From: Primulina eburnea
Taxonomy: Eukaryota > Streptophyta > Magnoliopsida > Lamiales > Gesneriaceae
Length of the DNA: 64,000 nucleotides
Assembly: GCF_022965805.1 (NCBI RefSeq)
Contig: NC_133105.1
Location: 29,048,277 to 29,112,276, forward strand
Direction of reading: 5' to 3'
Of this stretch, positions 21,325-31,989 are shown in pieces; position 1 is the first letter of the stretch, and the number at the start of each line of letters is the position of its first letter. The notes under the pieces were generated by a model. It searched no databases. It was not told the DNA's origin and saw only the letters and a list, made by a program, of their open reading frames with translations. The translations under genes and the position numbers were made by a program.

Positions 21325-23441
21325 TGAAAGGGATCGATATACGGTGTTCAAAATCGCAACGGAAGCACAAAAATGTTTTCAAAACATGAAAACCGAAATT
21401 TTGGTATAAAAATTTTTCAAAATTGAACACCATGTACTAGTTGTGCAAACATATACAAAAATCTCAACTTTCATACATAGGATGTTTAGAAGTTTTACCT
21501 ATCAACTTTAAAAGTTGATTGTGGCTCCAACTTTGTTGTCAAACAACAAAGCTCCTCAAGGCATGAAGAAATCTACAAGCTCCTCCTTTTCTTTGAGTTC
21601 TTTCCTTCAAAATCAAGCCCACCACTAACTAGGTAAATCCCTTCTTGTTTTGCACTAGAAAAACAAGAAGATTTATCAAAGAGAAGTATTTTATTCTTCA
21701 ACAATTTGAAGAACAAAATGGAGAAAAATCTTGGGAGAGAATTGCAAGAGAGGTTTCGGCCATGGTGTGTGGAATGAGGAGGAGAGTTGAGTCTTGGGGT
21801 TGCAAAAAGTTAGATACAAAAGTTGTATGCCTTTGCAATTTTTTAATCAAAAGTATTCAAGACTCTTCACCTCCCAAGCATGCAAACCCTAGCATGTCTC
21901 ACATATATTATATGGTTTTTAACACATTAAAAACCATGGACTAAATTTTAATTATCTCAAACATATTTGAGATTAATTAAATACTACTTGAATTTATTCA
22001 AGTCCCACTAGTTAAATAATTATTTTAATTGAGCTCTACAAGACTCAATATTATTTAATTAATTCAACACTTGAATTAATTTTAATTATTTAGACTCTAC
22101 TAGGTCTACTAGTGTTTAATTAATTCAACACTTGAATTAATTTAATTTAGTCCCCAATAATGTTTATGAAAATCACAATTTTCAACTACATTATTTACTT
22201 GGCCAAATTTTAATCTAGGAACACTTTCATAAATTAAAATTTATATTTCTCTCATAGAAGTCAAACTTCTAATTTTACTTACGCTTATAAACTCCTTTAT
22301 AAGCCGTTCAACACATTGAGCTATTTTCACTTCTCATCGGGATTTACAAAGCTAGTACTTGTGTGGCCCTCAATGGTTCATTGATACAACTAGCCGTGGG
22401 TTCACATCTCCATGTGATTCGGACTAAACATGTCCTTATTCGAGCATACCCCAATTGCTCCATTCTTACTTATCAACTCCTTGATAGTAAGAACGTCAGA
22501 ACTCAAGTCTGATAGTACCCAACCAATCACGTTAAACGCCTAGCAGCATCGCTTACGTGATTCCCTAGGTATCACATGATAGTGCCTGCAAGAACCATTC
22601 AATTATGGTTAGCGTACAGTACGGTCCCTTCAACTCATATATCCCGATCGATTCGACAACCATTGGTTTATCGAGAGTTGTCAATGAATCGATACTATGT
22701 GTCATGTCGTAGTTGCATCGATGGTGTAATCTATGAAACACCTTTCATAATTACAACCATACTCTGGCCAGAGATTTCGATCTACATACACATGATAACA
22801 CATAGGATATCCATACCCGAAGGTAAGCGGTGAATCCCCGACTACAATGCATCGACTCCTATGTGTTTCGACAGAACACCCAACCTTGCCACCTGATGAC
22901 CCCATGAGAGTCGGTAAACAAGTCAAAGTGTAATTCTAGCACATAGAGTCTCAATGTTGTCCCGGGTCATAAGGACTAATTCTGTACAACCATAAACCAG
23001 GACTTTTCCACTCGATAAGTGAGAACCACTTGGAAAGTCCTTTTATGGAGGGTTGTTCAGTGCACTCTACAAGGAGCACCTATCTGCATGTTCGGACATC
23101 ACAATGTCCCCTACCAATGAAACATGGTACTCACATCGCAGATACTAGTCTCTAACTCGAGCGGCCTATATCCTTCTTAGTGGCGGCTGAATCGACTAGG
23201 AACCGTTTAGAATATACAGTATTACAAATATGAGTTTCATGATACTCATCATATGAGCATCTCATATTCTTTCTACTATTTGTATATTCAAGGGCTTTAT
23301 CTATGCAGCTAGCATGGGTATACAGATAAAGATTTGCCAAAATAATAACTTCAAATATTATTAAAATAAAGACTGCTTATACATAGAGTTTCATTGTGAA
23401 CACTCGGCCAACACTTGGCTAGACGGGCACCTACTCTAACA
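21325..23441 (-). repeat. 3' LTR of nested copia element (2,117 bp)
   Basis: On the + strand it runs from TGAAAGGGATCG to CTCTAACA. It abuts the minus-strand polypurine tract at its right edge, which fixes it as the 3' LTR. It contains two copies of the inverted repeat ATTAATTCAA-CAC-TTGAATTAAT near 22053-22140. Short open frames inside (for example 21645-21944 and 22576-22833) recur in every copy but match no known product; I treat them as chance. Confidence 0.95.
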
Positions 23442-23450
23442 ATCTCCCAC
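23442..23450 (-). promoter_or_regulatory. Polypurine tract of nested copia element
   Basis: On the minus strand the sequence is GTGGGAGAT, directly before the 3' LTR. Its position and purine content fit the plus-strand primer. The second copia copy has the same sequence at 57364-57372. Confidence 0.75.
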
Positions 23451-23455
23451 TTGCA

Positions 23456-25099
23456 CTAGAGCCAACTACCCATATGCTTAAAACCCATTGATTCGCGATG
23501 CTTGTCGAATAATGGTCCAGGTAAAGGCTTAGCTAGTGAATCAACAACATAATCTGCGGAGCCGACTTTGTCAATAGACACTACTCTTCTTTCCACAATC
23601 TCTCCGAGGATGTGGTACCTTTTCAATACTTGTTTGGATTTCTGATGAGACCTAGGCTCCTTTGCTTGAGCTATAGCTCCCGTGTTGTCACACAACACCG
23701 GGATAGGAGCAATTCCATTAGGAATGACGTCCAACTCTTGGACGAAATTCCTTATCCAAACAGCCTCTCTTGCTGCATCTGATGCAGCAATGTATTCGGC
23801 CTCTGTGCTGGAATCCGTAATATTGTCTTGCTTGGAACTCTTCCAAGAGACAGCAGCACCGTTGAGCATGAATACGAAACTAGAGGTTGACTTCGAGTTA
23901 TCGATATCGCTTTGGAAGCTAGAGTCGGTATAGCCTTCCAATTTCAGTTCTTTACCCCCATAGACCAAGAACAACTTATTGGTCCTTCTCAACAACTTGA
24001 GGATGTCTTTCACAGCTTTCTAGTTGTGGAAGACCGGGGTTCAATTGATATCTTTTCACTACACATAGTGAAAACGCCACGTCAGGACGTGTAGATATCA
24101 TCCCATACATGATGTTACCAATTGCCGAAGCATACGGAATGCGTGTCATCGTCACTATCTCTGCATCAGTCTCAGGAGACAGACTTGGATAGGGACACGC
24201 CATGACACATTGGTAGATGTCCTCTCAAGGACGCATCCATCGAGAACCGCTTCACGATGGTATCATGTATGTGGACTGGGTGAGACCAAGCCATCTTTTC
24301 GATCTATCTCAATAGATCTGTATCCCAATACAAAAGATGCTTCACCCAAGTCCTTCATCGAGAACTTACTCGCTAACCATATCTTTGTTGATTGCAACAT
24401 TCCTACATCATTCCCAATGAGTAGAATGTTATCAACATATAACACCAGGAATGTCACAACACTCCCACTGACCTTCTTATACACATAGGGTCCCTCATGA
24501 TTCTTAGTAAATCAAACTATTTGATTGTACTGTCGAATCTGAGGTTCCAACTCCTAGATGCCTGCTTTAGATCATAAATAGATCTCTGAAGTTTGCATAC
24601 CATATGCTCACTTCCAATAGATGTAAACCCTTTAGGTTAAGACATGTAAATAACTTTCTTAAAATCCCCATTTAAGAAAGTTTGTCTTGACATCCATCTG
24701 CCATATCTCATAGTCATACTATGCAGCTATGGCTAATAAAATCCTTATGGACTTGAACATTGCGATTGGGAAAAGGTTTCCTCAAAGTCAACTCCTTGTC
24801 TTTGAGAACATCCTTTTGCCACCAATCGCGCCTTGAAGGTCAACACCTTCCCATCCTCCCCAAGTCCCTGTGGGAACAGTTCCCACAGGTGGATCAACAA
24901 GATCCTACACTTGGTTCGAATGTATGGAATTCAACTCAGATTCCATTTCTTCAAGTCACTTGGATGAATTGGCATCAGATAACGCTTCCTTGAAGGTCCA
25001 TGGATCACATCCATGGTTAGGCTCATCATGGCCTTCTTCAAAAAGCTGACCATACCTCATAGGTGGTCTCGAGACTTTCTCTTATCTGCTAGGAGCTTG
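23456..25099 (-). pseudogene. Copia reverse transcriptase and RNase H, broken
   Basis: Read leftwards, the RT start is near 25000 (DPRTFKEALSD, WLEAMESEL), then stretches in changing frames with several stops. A catalytic-box segment lies at 24484-24263, where the YVDD motif is YVDN. A further RT piece is at 24203-23976 (YASAIGNIMYGMISTRPDVAF). An intact C-terminal RNase H stretch is at 24013-23456, with [50 protein letters not shown] and the end SLAKPLPGPLFDKHRESMG. RNase H degrades the RNA strand during reverse transcription. The Asp-to-Asn change and the frame breaks make RT nonfunctional. The second copy retains YVDD but is also broken. Confidence 0.9.
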
Positions 25100-25828
25100 T
25101 ATCTCCTCTCTTGGCTCATCGGGTGTGGGTTCTATAATTGTGGGTTTCTCTCGAACTCCTTCGAGTTCTATCATCTGCCTTTTTCTATCCAATAGAAAAT
25201 CCCTTTCCAAAAAGGTTGCATTCCTAGAAACAAACACTTTTGTTTCTTGGGGATGATAGAAATGATATCCAACTTAATTCCTTGGATATCCCACAAAGTA
25301 ACATAAAATGGATCAACAATCCAATTTATCTCCCACTTACCTGCTTCACATAAGCAGGGCTCCCCATATTCTAAGATAAGAATATTTGGGAGGCTTACCC
25401 ATCCATATCTCATATGGTATCTGCCTTTGAATGGACATTTAATGGAATATCTTTTAATTTTAAGTTATAGAGATCGTTTTCAAGTTCTCAAGTACCAATT
25501 AAACATTCATTCTTGTAAATGTTGCAAACACCTTTGCTAAATAAACAAGAATATCCATCTTTATCACAATAGAAATGGAAATAATGTTTTTTCATCAAAA
25601 AGGTACAAACAAACATCTCTTAATTAACTTAAAACTATTGTTCAACAATAAGTAAACATCTCTTAAGGTCTTGGCAGCAACTCTTGCTCCATTGCCCATC
25701 CTCAAGAAGGTCACACCTTCCTTAAGCTTCCTACTTCTTCCCATCACCTGTAACCCATTACAGAGATGTGAGTCACAACCGGTATCTAATACCCAAGAAG
25801 TAGAGTTAATTAAAATGTTTACTTAAAT
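25100..25828 (-). pseudogene. Copia protease and integrase remnant (integrase core absent)
   Basis: Downstream of gag the same frame passes two TAA codons and then reads a copia protease with active site DTG at 25786-25778 (SWVLDTGCDSHLCNG) and the MGNGARVAAKT block. Next is a short pre-integrase piece (LENDLYNLKLKD, with breaks). The text then jumps directly to the region after the integrase core (EIWMGKPPKYSYLRIW). It ends with the KCLFLGM and RDFLL/DRKGR-type tail near 25171. The central D,D,E domain of roughly 150 residues or more is missing. The identical gap in the copy at 59095-59749 shows that the deletion predates both insertions. Confidence 0.85.
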
Positions 25829-26689
25829 TTAGAACATACCGTTTCCAGAACACTTCTGGGCAAGATATTCTTTGCAATTTCGCCTCCAATGTCCAGGCTT
25901 CTTGCAGTGATGACAAACATCACCAGTCTTGTCAGCCTTAACTGGTCTGGCTGCCACAACGGGATTCGGAGATTGCCTCAACAAGGGCTCGTTCTTCTCG
26001 GGACGTTGGAAAGAACGCTTCTTTCCATTCCCATGTGGATCAATCTTCGTACCAGATGAAGAACCCACATAAAGAACCGACTTCTCTTTCTTGATAGTGG
26101 ACTCAAAGGTAACAAGCATGTTTACCAACTCCTCAAGGGTCGGTTCCATCTTGTTCATGTTGAAGTTCACCACAAAAGGATCAAATGAGCTAGGCAGCGA
26201 TAACCGCAACACGTCCGTGGTCAACTCCGAAGGCAAGATCAAATCCATGCCAACGAGCTTGTCCACGAGCCCGATCATCTTTAAGCCATGCTCATGGACC
26301 GAGGCCCCATCTCGCATGCGCAAAGTGATCAGCTCCTTGACGGTAGCATGCCTTAGAGGTCGTGTTTGCTCACCAAAGAGCTCTTTGAGATGCAAATGAA
26401 TGTCAGCAGCACTCTTTGCACCCTCAAAACGCCTCTGAAGCTCATCGTTCATAGAAGTCAGCATATAACACCTGGCTATCAAGTCATGGTCACACCATTC
26501 CTTGTAAGCCTGCAATTCCTCAGGATTGCAGTCAGTCGGAGCCTCAACAGGGGGCGACTGAGTTAGTGTATATGTTACCCTTTCCGAATTTAAGACTATT
26601 TTCAAATTTCTTAGCCAAGTGAGGTAATTAGGTCCAGTTAATATGTGTTTGTCGAGTATTATAGATATCGAATTGCGCATCGAAGACAT
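25829..26689 (-). CDS. Copia gag protein, intact (286 aa)
   Basis: The frame starts at an ATG (MSSMRNSISII) and is open to TAA at 25829-25831. The N-terminal LTGPNYLTWLRNLKIVLNSE block and the long helical region up to about residue 200 (CYMLTSMNDELQRRFE, LFGEQTRPLRHATVKEL) are the copia gag domain, which forms the virus-like particle. A basic linker follows. The zinc knuckle CHHCKKPGHWRRNC is at 259-272, for RNA binding. The ORF is undamaged while pol in the same element is wrecked. The copy at 59750-60610 is also intact, with about a dozen residue differences. A second TAA two codons after the first lies before the protease frame in both copies, so gag seems to be made as a separate protein. 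Confidence 0.93.
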   Translation of the reverse strand: MSSMRNSISIILDKHILTGPNYLTWLRNLKIVLNSERVTYTLTQSPPVEAPTDCNPEELQAYKEWCDHDLIARCYMLTSMNDELQRRFEGAKSAADIHLHLKELFGEQTRPLRHATVKELITLRMRDGASVHEHGLKMIGLVDKLVGMDLILPSELTTDVLRLSLPSSFDPFVVNFNMNKMEPTLEELVNMLVTFESTIKKEKSVLYVGSSSGTKIDPHGNGKKRSFQRPEKNEPLLRQSPNPVVAARPVKADKTGDVCHHCKKPGHWRRNCKEYLAQKCSGNGMF

Positions 26690-28486
26690 TGTCGATTTGT
26701 ACTGAAAAGTAAAACAGATAAATGTTGATGACTATTTAAAATATTTGGTAAGATATAAAGTATGGACTTTTACTTCATAAATATTTGCTCCCACTGTTTT
26801 GACATCTTTCACTACCCTCTAGTGAAAACGGGAAACTCCTTTCCTCAGTAGGTACGTAAGGTCCAATTAGCGAATTGTGATCCCGAATAATATCAGCCAA
26901 TCACAATTCCTAAAAGGTAGTTTCCAATTGCATCACAATGCAACCCTCTACGTAAACTTTTGTCTCACGTTTGATTAGGACCCAATAATATGACGTCGTT
27001 CATCTTCACGTGTCAAGCCTTACCCATCGATGTTGAACCTTAATGGACGGTCGCCATGAGTTCCCTCAATAATATGAGCCGAAATCATGGGAGTTCCACG
27101 TAGTTCACATCACCATGTCAATGGATGTCACAGCTTTCCGGCACCCAGGGCCCCCCCAATAATATGAGCCGAGCCCCGAGTACGGGTAGCGTTCATCATG
27201 CACCCATTGTCGATGGAAGACAAGGAAATTATAAACAAATTTATAATTCCCCTTTTCGGGCTTGATATTAATTTTGAATCTTATTCAAAATGAGGGTTTT
27301 TAATTTTGAAAGGTCTCATCATTAATTTTATTTTAAAAGCTCGCCATGTTTGATCGTATGTTTGCCGGATTCATGCAACTTTGTTATTATAATAATAATA
27401 ACGCACATACTCATTATTTATAACATATCATGCATATATCATAAATAGAAAACAATACAAGGATGATCAATCGCCCCAAAACTAATGGCCCGTGTGAGCC
27501 AAACACGGGCCTAGGTCCAATCCTAGGGTAAATGCACGGGATGCAATGCAACTAAATTATTACATTAGCATCCAATATTACATGTCTTCGATCTTCATAA
27601 TCACCAAGGCCACCATCTTCCAATCTTGATCTTCCCCTATTCTAATATTTACAAATAAATATCCATGGCACATAGGGATACATCTCATGGGGTGGGAACG
27701 GGCCATAAACCAAGCCCACTTTAAAAATTGATAATTATTACAATCATACAACACAAATATCCTAGCATACACCTAGCAAATTGGGCTTGGGCTTTTGATC
27801 ATCCTTCATGCATAATATCACATATCATACACCATCAATTAATTATCACTATAATTAATTGATCCAATATTATATATCTTGATCCAATCACTAACCGCCA
27901 CGATTATAAACTAAATTAACAAAGTATACAAACACCTTTGTCTACTTTCCAATTAATTTATTTATAACCGAATTTCTTATAAATCACAATTTACTATAAA
28001 TAATTAAAGTCCAACTTCAATTATTTATTTTATGAGAAAGATTTGCAACTTTTGTAATTTTAAACTTAAGGGCCCAAAAACTTATTTTTCACCAAAAACA
28101 TTTTGGCCCATTTAAAATTCACAAATATGTTGACCATCTAATGGCCCAACAACTCAAGGCCCATGACACTTTGATATTCCAAAACACTTTTGGAAACCCT
28201 AGTCGTCATCGCCGTCGCCGGAGTTCCATCGCCGGATTCCGGCCAACATTCCGGCCAACATGCAAAAAATTTTTTTTTATTATTATTAAACTTTAGGGGC
28301 TGTTCGGGCAGCTGCCCGAAATGGGCAGCCCTCGGGCAGCCCGAGCTGCCCGAAACGGGCAGCAACATGCTGCCCGAAATTCCCCACAAGAAGGCCTCGG
28401 TTTTGTTGCAAATTTTCATCTCAAACGGTTAGAAATCGCCCTCAATATAATATCTTGTATATGTTGCACAAAAACTAGTAACCTTA
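26690..28486 (-). other. Long untranslated leader of nested copia element
   Basis: This 1.8-kb stretch between primer site and gag has no coding content that I recognise. Near the primer site it holds a GC-rich cluster of GGGCAGC/GCTGCCC repeats (28297-28380) that includes the perfect 18-bp palindrome TTCGGGCAGCTGCCCGAA at 28303-28320. Further in are four AATAATAT boxes (26886, 26984, 27068, 27158), two of them extended to AATAATATGAGCCGA, spaced 84-98 bp. The rest is AT-rich. Packaging or dimerisation roles are possible but unproven. Confidence 0.7.
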
Positions 28487-28498
28487 GCTCTGATACCA
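28487..28498 (-). promoter_or_regulatory. Primer-binding site of nested copia element
   Basis: On the minus strand TGGTATCAGAGC begins two bases after the 5' LTR end. It matches the initiator tRNA-Met 3' end and fixes the element's orientation. Confidence 0.92.
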
Positions 28499-28500
28499 CT

Positions 28501-30617
28501 TGAAAGGGATCGATATACGGTGTTCAAAATCGCAACGGAAGCACAAAAATGTTTTCAAAACATGAAAACCGAAATTTTGGTATAAAAATTTTTCAAAATT
28601 GAACACCATGTACTAGTTGTGCAAACATATACAAAAATCTCAACTTTCATACATAGGATGTTTAGAAGTTTTACCTATCAACTTTAAAAGTTGATTGTGG
28701 CTCCAACTTTGTTGTCAAACAACAAAGCTCCTCAAGGCATGAAGAAATCTACAAGCTCCTCCTTTTCTTTGAGTTCTTTCCTTCAAAATCAAGCCCACCA
28801 CTAACTAGGTAAATCCCTTCTTGTTTTGCACTAGAAAAACAAGAAGATTTATCAAAGAGAAGTATTTTATTCTTCAACAATTTGAAGAACAAAATGGAGA
28901 AAAATCTTGGGAGAGAATTGCAAGAGAGGTTTCGGCCATGGTGTGTGGAATGAGGAGGAGAGTTGAGTCTTGGGGTTGCAAAAAGTTAGATACAAAAGTT
29001 GTATGCCTTTGCAATTTTTTAATCAAAAGTATTCAAGACTCTTCACCTCCCAAGCATGCAAACCCTAGCATGTCTCACATATATTATATGGTTTTTAACA
29101 CATTAAAAACCATGGACTAAATTTTAATTATCTCAAACATATTTGAGATTAATTAAATACTACTTGAATTTATTCAAGTCCCACTAGTTAAATAATTATT
29201 TTAATTGAGCTCTACAAGACTCAATATTATTTAATTAATTCAACACTTGAATTAATTTTAATTATTTAGACTCTACTAGGTCTACTAGTGTTTAATTAAT
29301 TCAACACTTGAATTAATTTAATTTAGTCCCCAATAATGTTTATGAAAATCACAATTTTCAACTACATTATTTACTTGGCCAAATTTTAATCTAGGAACAC
29401 TTTCATAAATTAAAATTTATATTTCTCTCATAGAAGTCAAACTTCTAATTTTACTTACGCTTATAAACTCCTTTATAAGCCGTTCAACACATTGAGCTAT
29501 TTTCACTTCTCATCGGGATTTACAAAGCTAGTACTTGTGTGGCCCTCAATGGTTCATTGATATAACTAGCCGTGGGTTCACATCTCCATGTGATTCGGAC
29601 TAAACATGTCCTTATTCGAGCATACCCCAATTGCTCCATTCTTACTTATCAACTCCTTGATAGTAAGAACGTCAGAACTCAAGTCTGATAGTACCCAACC
29701 AATCACGTTAAACGCCTAGCAGCATCGCTTACGTGATTCCCTAGGTATCACATGATAGTGCCTGCAAGAACCATTCAATTATGGTTAGCGTACAGTACGG
29801 TCCCTTCAACTCATATATCCCGATCGATTCGACAACCATTGGTTTATCGAGAGTTGTCAATGAATCGATACTATGTGTCATGTCGTAGTTGCATCGATGG
29901 TGTAATCTATGAAACAACTTTCATAATTACAACCATACTCTGGCCAGAGATTTCGATCTACATACACATGATAACACATAGGATATCCATACCCGAAGGT
30001 AAGCGGTGAATCCCCGACTACAATGCATCGACTCCTATGTGTTTCGACAGAACACCCAACCTTGCCACCTGATGACCCCATGAGAGTCGGTAAACAAGTC
30101 AAAGTGTAATTCTAGCACATAGAGTCTCAATGTTGTCCCGGGTCATAAGGACTAATTCTGTACAACCATAAACCAGGACATTTCCACTCGATAAGTGAGA
30201 ACCACTTGGAAAGTCCTTTTATGGAGGGTTGTTCAGTGCACTCTACAAGGAGCACCTATCTGCATGTTCGGACATCACAATGTCCCCTACCAATGAAACA
30301 TGGTACTCACATCGCAGATACTAGTCTCTAACTCGAGCGGCCTATATCCTTCTTAGTGGCGGCTGAATCGACTAGGAACCGTTTAGAATATACAGTATTA
30401 CAAATATGAGTTTCATGATACTCATCATATGAGCATCTCATATTCTTTCTACTATTTGTATATTCAAGGGCTTTATCTATGCAGCTAGCATGGGTATACA
30501 GATAAAGATTTGCCAAAATAATAACTTCAAATATTATTAAAATAAAGACTGCTTATACATAGAGTTTCATTGTGAACACTCGGCCAACACTTGGCTCGAC
30601 GGGCACCTACTCTAACA
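28501..30617 (-). repeat. 5' LTR of nested copia element (2,117 bp)
   Basis: It is the same sequence as 21325-23441 apart from about four substitutions seen by eye. On the minus strand it begins TGTTAGAGTAGG and ends CCCTTTCA before the primer site. Being the 5' copy, it would carry the active promoter. I could not place a TATA box with confidence. Confidence 0.95.
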
Positions 30618-31891
30618 GAAACAGCATATTCTGTCAGAGGCACATTGTAGTCGGTTCAGTATTCATCCTGGTGGCAGGAAGATGTATAATGACTTGAAGA
30701 CACAATTCTGGTGGAAACATATGAAATCAGATATTGCAGCATTCGTGTCTAAGTGTATGAACTGCCAACAGGTAAAAGCTGAAAGGAAGAAGCCCGGGGG
30801 GTTACTTCAGAGTTTATCTATTCCAGAATGGAAATGAGACCACATTTCCATGGATTTTGTGACGAAGTTACCTCGATCATCGAAAGGCTGTGACGCGATT
30901 TGGGTCATTATTGACAGATTGACCAAATCTGCTTGTTTCATTCCGTACAGAATGACGTATAGACAAGATCAGATGGCGGAGATATATATTCGAGAGGTAG
31001 TCAGATTGCATGGAGTGCCGAAGTCTATCGTATCAGATCGTGACCCACGATTTACTTCTCACTTTTGGCACAGTTTGCAGCAGGCCTTAGGTACGACTTT
31101 ACACCTAAGTACTGCTTATCATCCTCAGACAGACGGACAGTCAGAACGGACTATCCAGACTCTAGAGGATATGTTGAGAGCCGTCGTGCTAGACTTTGGC
31201 ATTGGTTGGCAAGATTCTCTACCTCTTTGCGAATTTTCTTACAATAACAGCTATCAGACGAGCAATGAAATGGCACCGTTTGAAGCTTTGTATGGCAAGA
31301 AGTGCAGATCTCCGCTATATTGGGATGATATCTCAGATGTACCAGAACTTGGGCCAGATATGATTCGTGACATGACAGAGAAGGTGAAACTCATTCAGAA
31401 GAGGATGAAGACAGCACAAGATCGACAAGCAAAGTATGCCAATATCAGACGTAGACCGTTAGTATTTGAGGCGGGAGATAGAGTATTCTTAAAGATTTCA
31501 TCCATTCCGAGGCGTTGTTAGATTTGGCAAACGAGGGAAGCTGTCTCCTAGATACGTCGGTCCTTACGAGATTCTTGAGAAGATTGGCGATCGAGCTTAT
31601 CGACTTGCACTTCCTCCTTCTCTATCCGGAATACATGACGTGTTTCATGTATCAATGTTACGAAGATATATGCCAGATGTTTCTCATGTCATTCAACCTG
31701 ACGAAGCGGAATTTGATCAGACTTTGAGCTATGTGGAACAACCGATACAGATCCTTGATCGGAAAGAAAAGAAACTCAGAACGAAGAATATTCCACTTGT
31801 GAAAGTTCAATGGAGTCGCCATGGCATCGAGGAAGCGACTTGGGAGACAGAGGCAGGCATGAGACAGAAACACCCCGAGTTATTTATATGA
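30618..31891 (+). pseudogene. Ty3/gypsy integrase, continuation of split pol; one stop and one frameshift
   Basis: After the GAAAC duplication the pol frame resumes with the zinc-binding domain (SEAHCSRFSIHPGG ... CMNCQQVKA, an HHCC type). TGA at 30835-30837 replaces a Trp codon in the EWK-DHISMDF context. The catalytic core is readable from 30850 and carries all three acidic residues: Asp in SMDF, Asp in SDRDPRF and Glu in DGQSER. Near 31500 the frame shifts; RFGKRGKLSPRYVGP and the rest continue in the frame of 31640-31891. The chromodomain-like end (VKVQWSRHGIEEATW ... HPELFI) closes at TGA. The protein would strand-transfer cDNA into the genome; here it cannot be made whole. Confidence 0.93.
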
Positions 31892-31952
31892 TGTAAGTAT
31901 TTAGTCAGTTTTTGATTTTAATACTGTCTTAAATACTTTGATTGAATTATTC

Positions 31953-31989
31953 AGTTCGAGGACGAACTTATGTCTTATAGGGGGAGAAA
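31953..31989 (+). promoter_or_regulatory. Stem-loop plus polypurine tract before 3' LTR
   Basis: AGTTCG (31953-31958) and CGAACT (31963-31968) pair around the loop AGGA. The purine run AGGGGGAGAAA (31979-31989) then abuts the LTR. Compared with 814-849, one stem pair is G-C here and T-A there, so the stem has a compensatory change. Confidence 0.8.

Larger units (their letters stand above)
21325..30617 (-). mobile_element. Ty1/copia element nested in Ty3 pol; TSD GAAAC
   Basis: The insertion is 9,293 bp, with identical-length LTRs (21325-23441 and 28501-30617) and the duplication GAAAC at 21320-21324 and 30618-30622. Primer site, gag, protease, RT and RNase H read on the minus strand in copia order. 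I find about four LTR differences in 2,117 bp, at about 22387, 22740, 23000 and 23421 against the right copy, so insertion is recent and later than the Ty3 host. The interior is nevertheless defective: the integrase core is absent and RT is broken by several stops and frameshifts. The same architecture is in the copy at 55217-64000, so this looks like a family that moves with enzymes supplied by another element. Confidence 0.96.

Noticed and set aside
21645..21944. 99-codon frame repeated identically at 28821-29120 and 85-codon frames at 22576, 29752, 56498 and 63678
   Set aside because: All lie inside copia LTRs and are repeated because the LTR is. No known domain, and the first is absent from the second element's LTRs.
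28190..28432. Possible captured host exon (AAACCCTAG then CCGTCGCCGG-rich text) in the copia leader
   Set aside because: It resembles a plant 5' gene end only in composition. The frames are short and not conserved in the second copy, so the GGGCAGC repeats explain them better.
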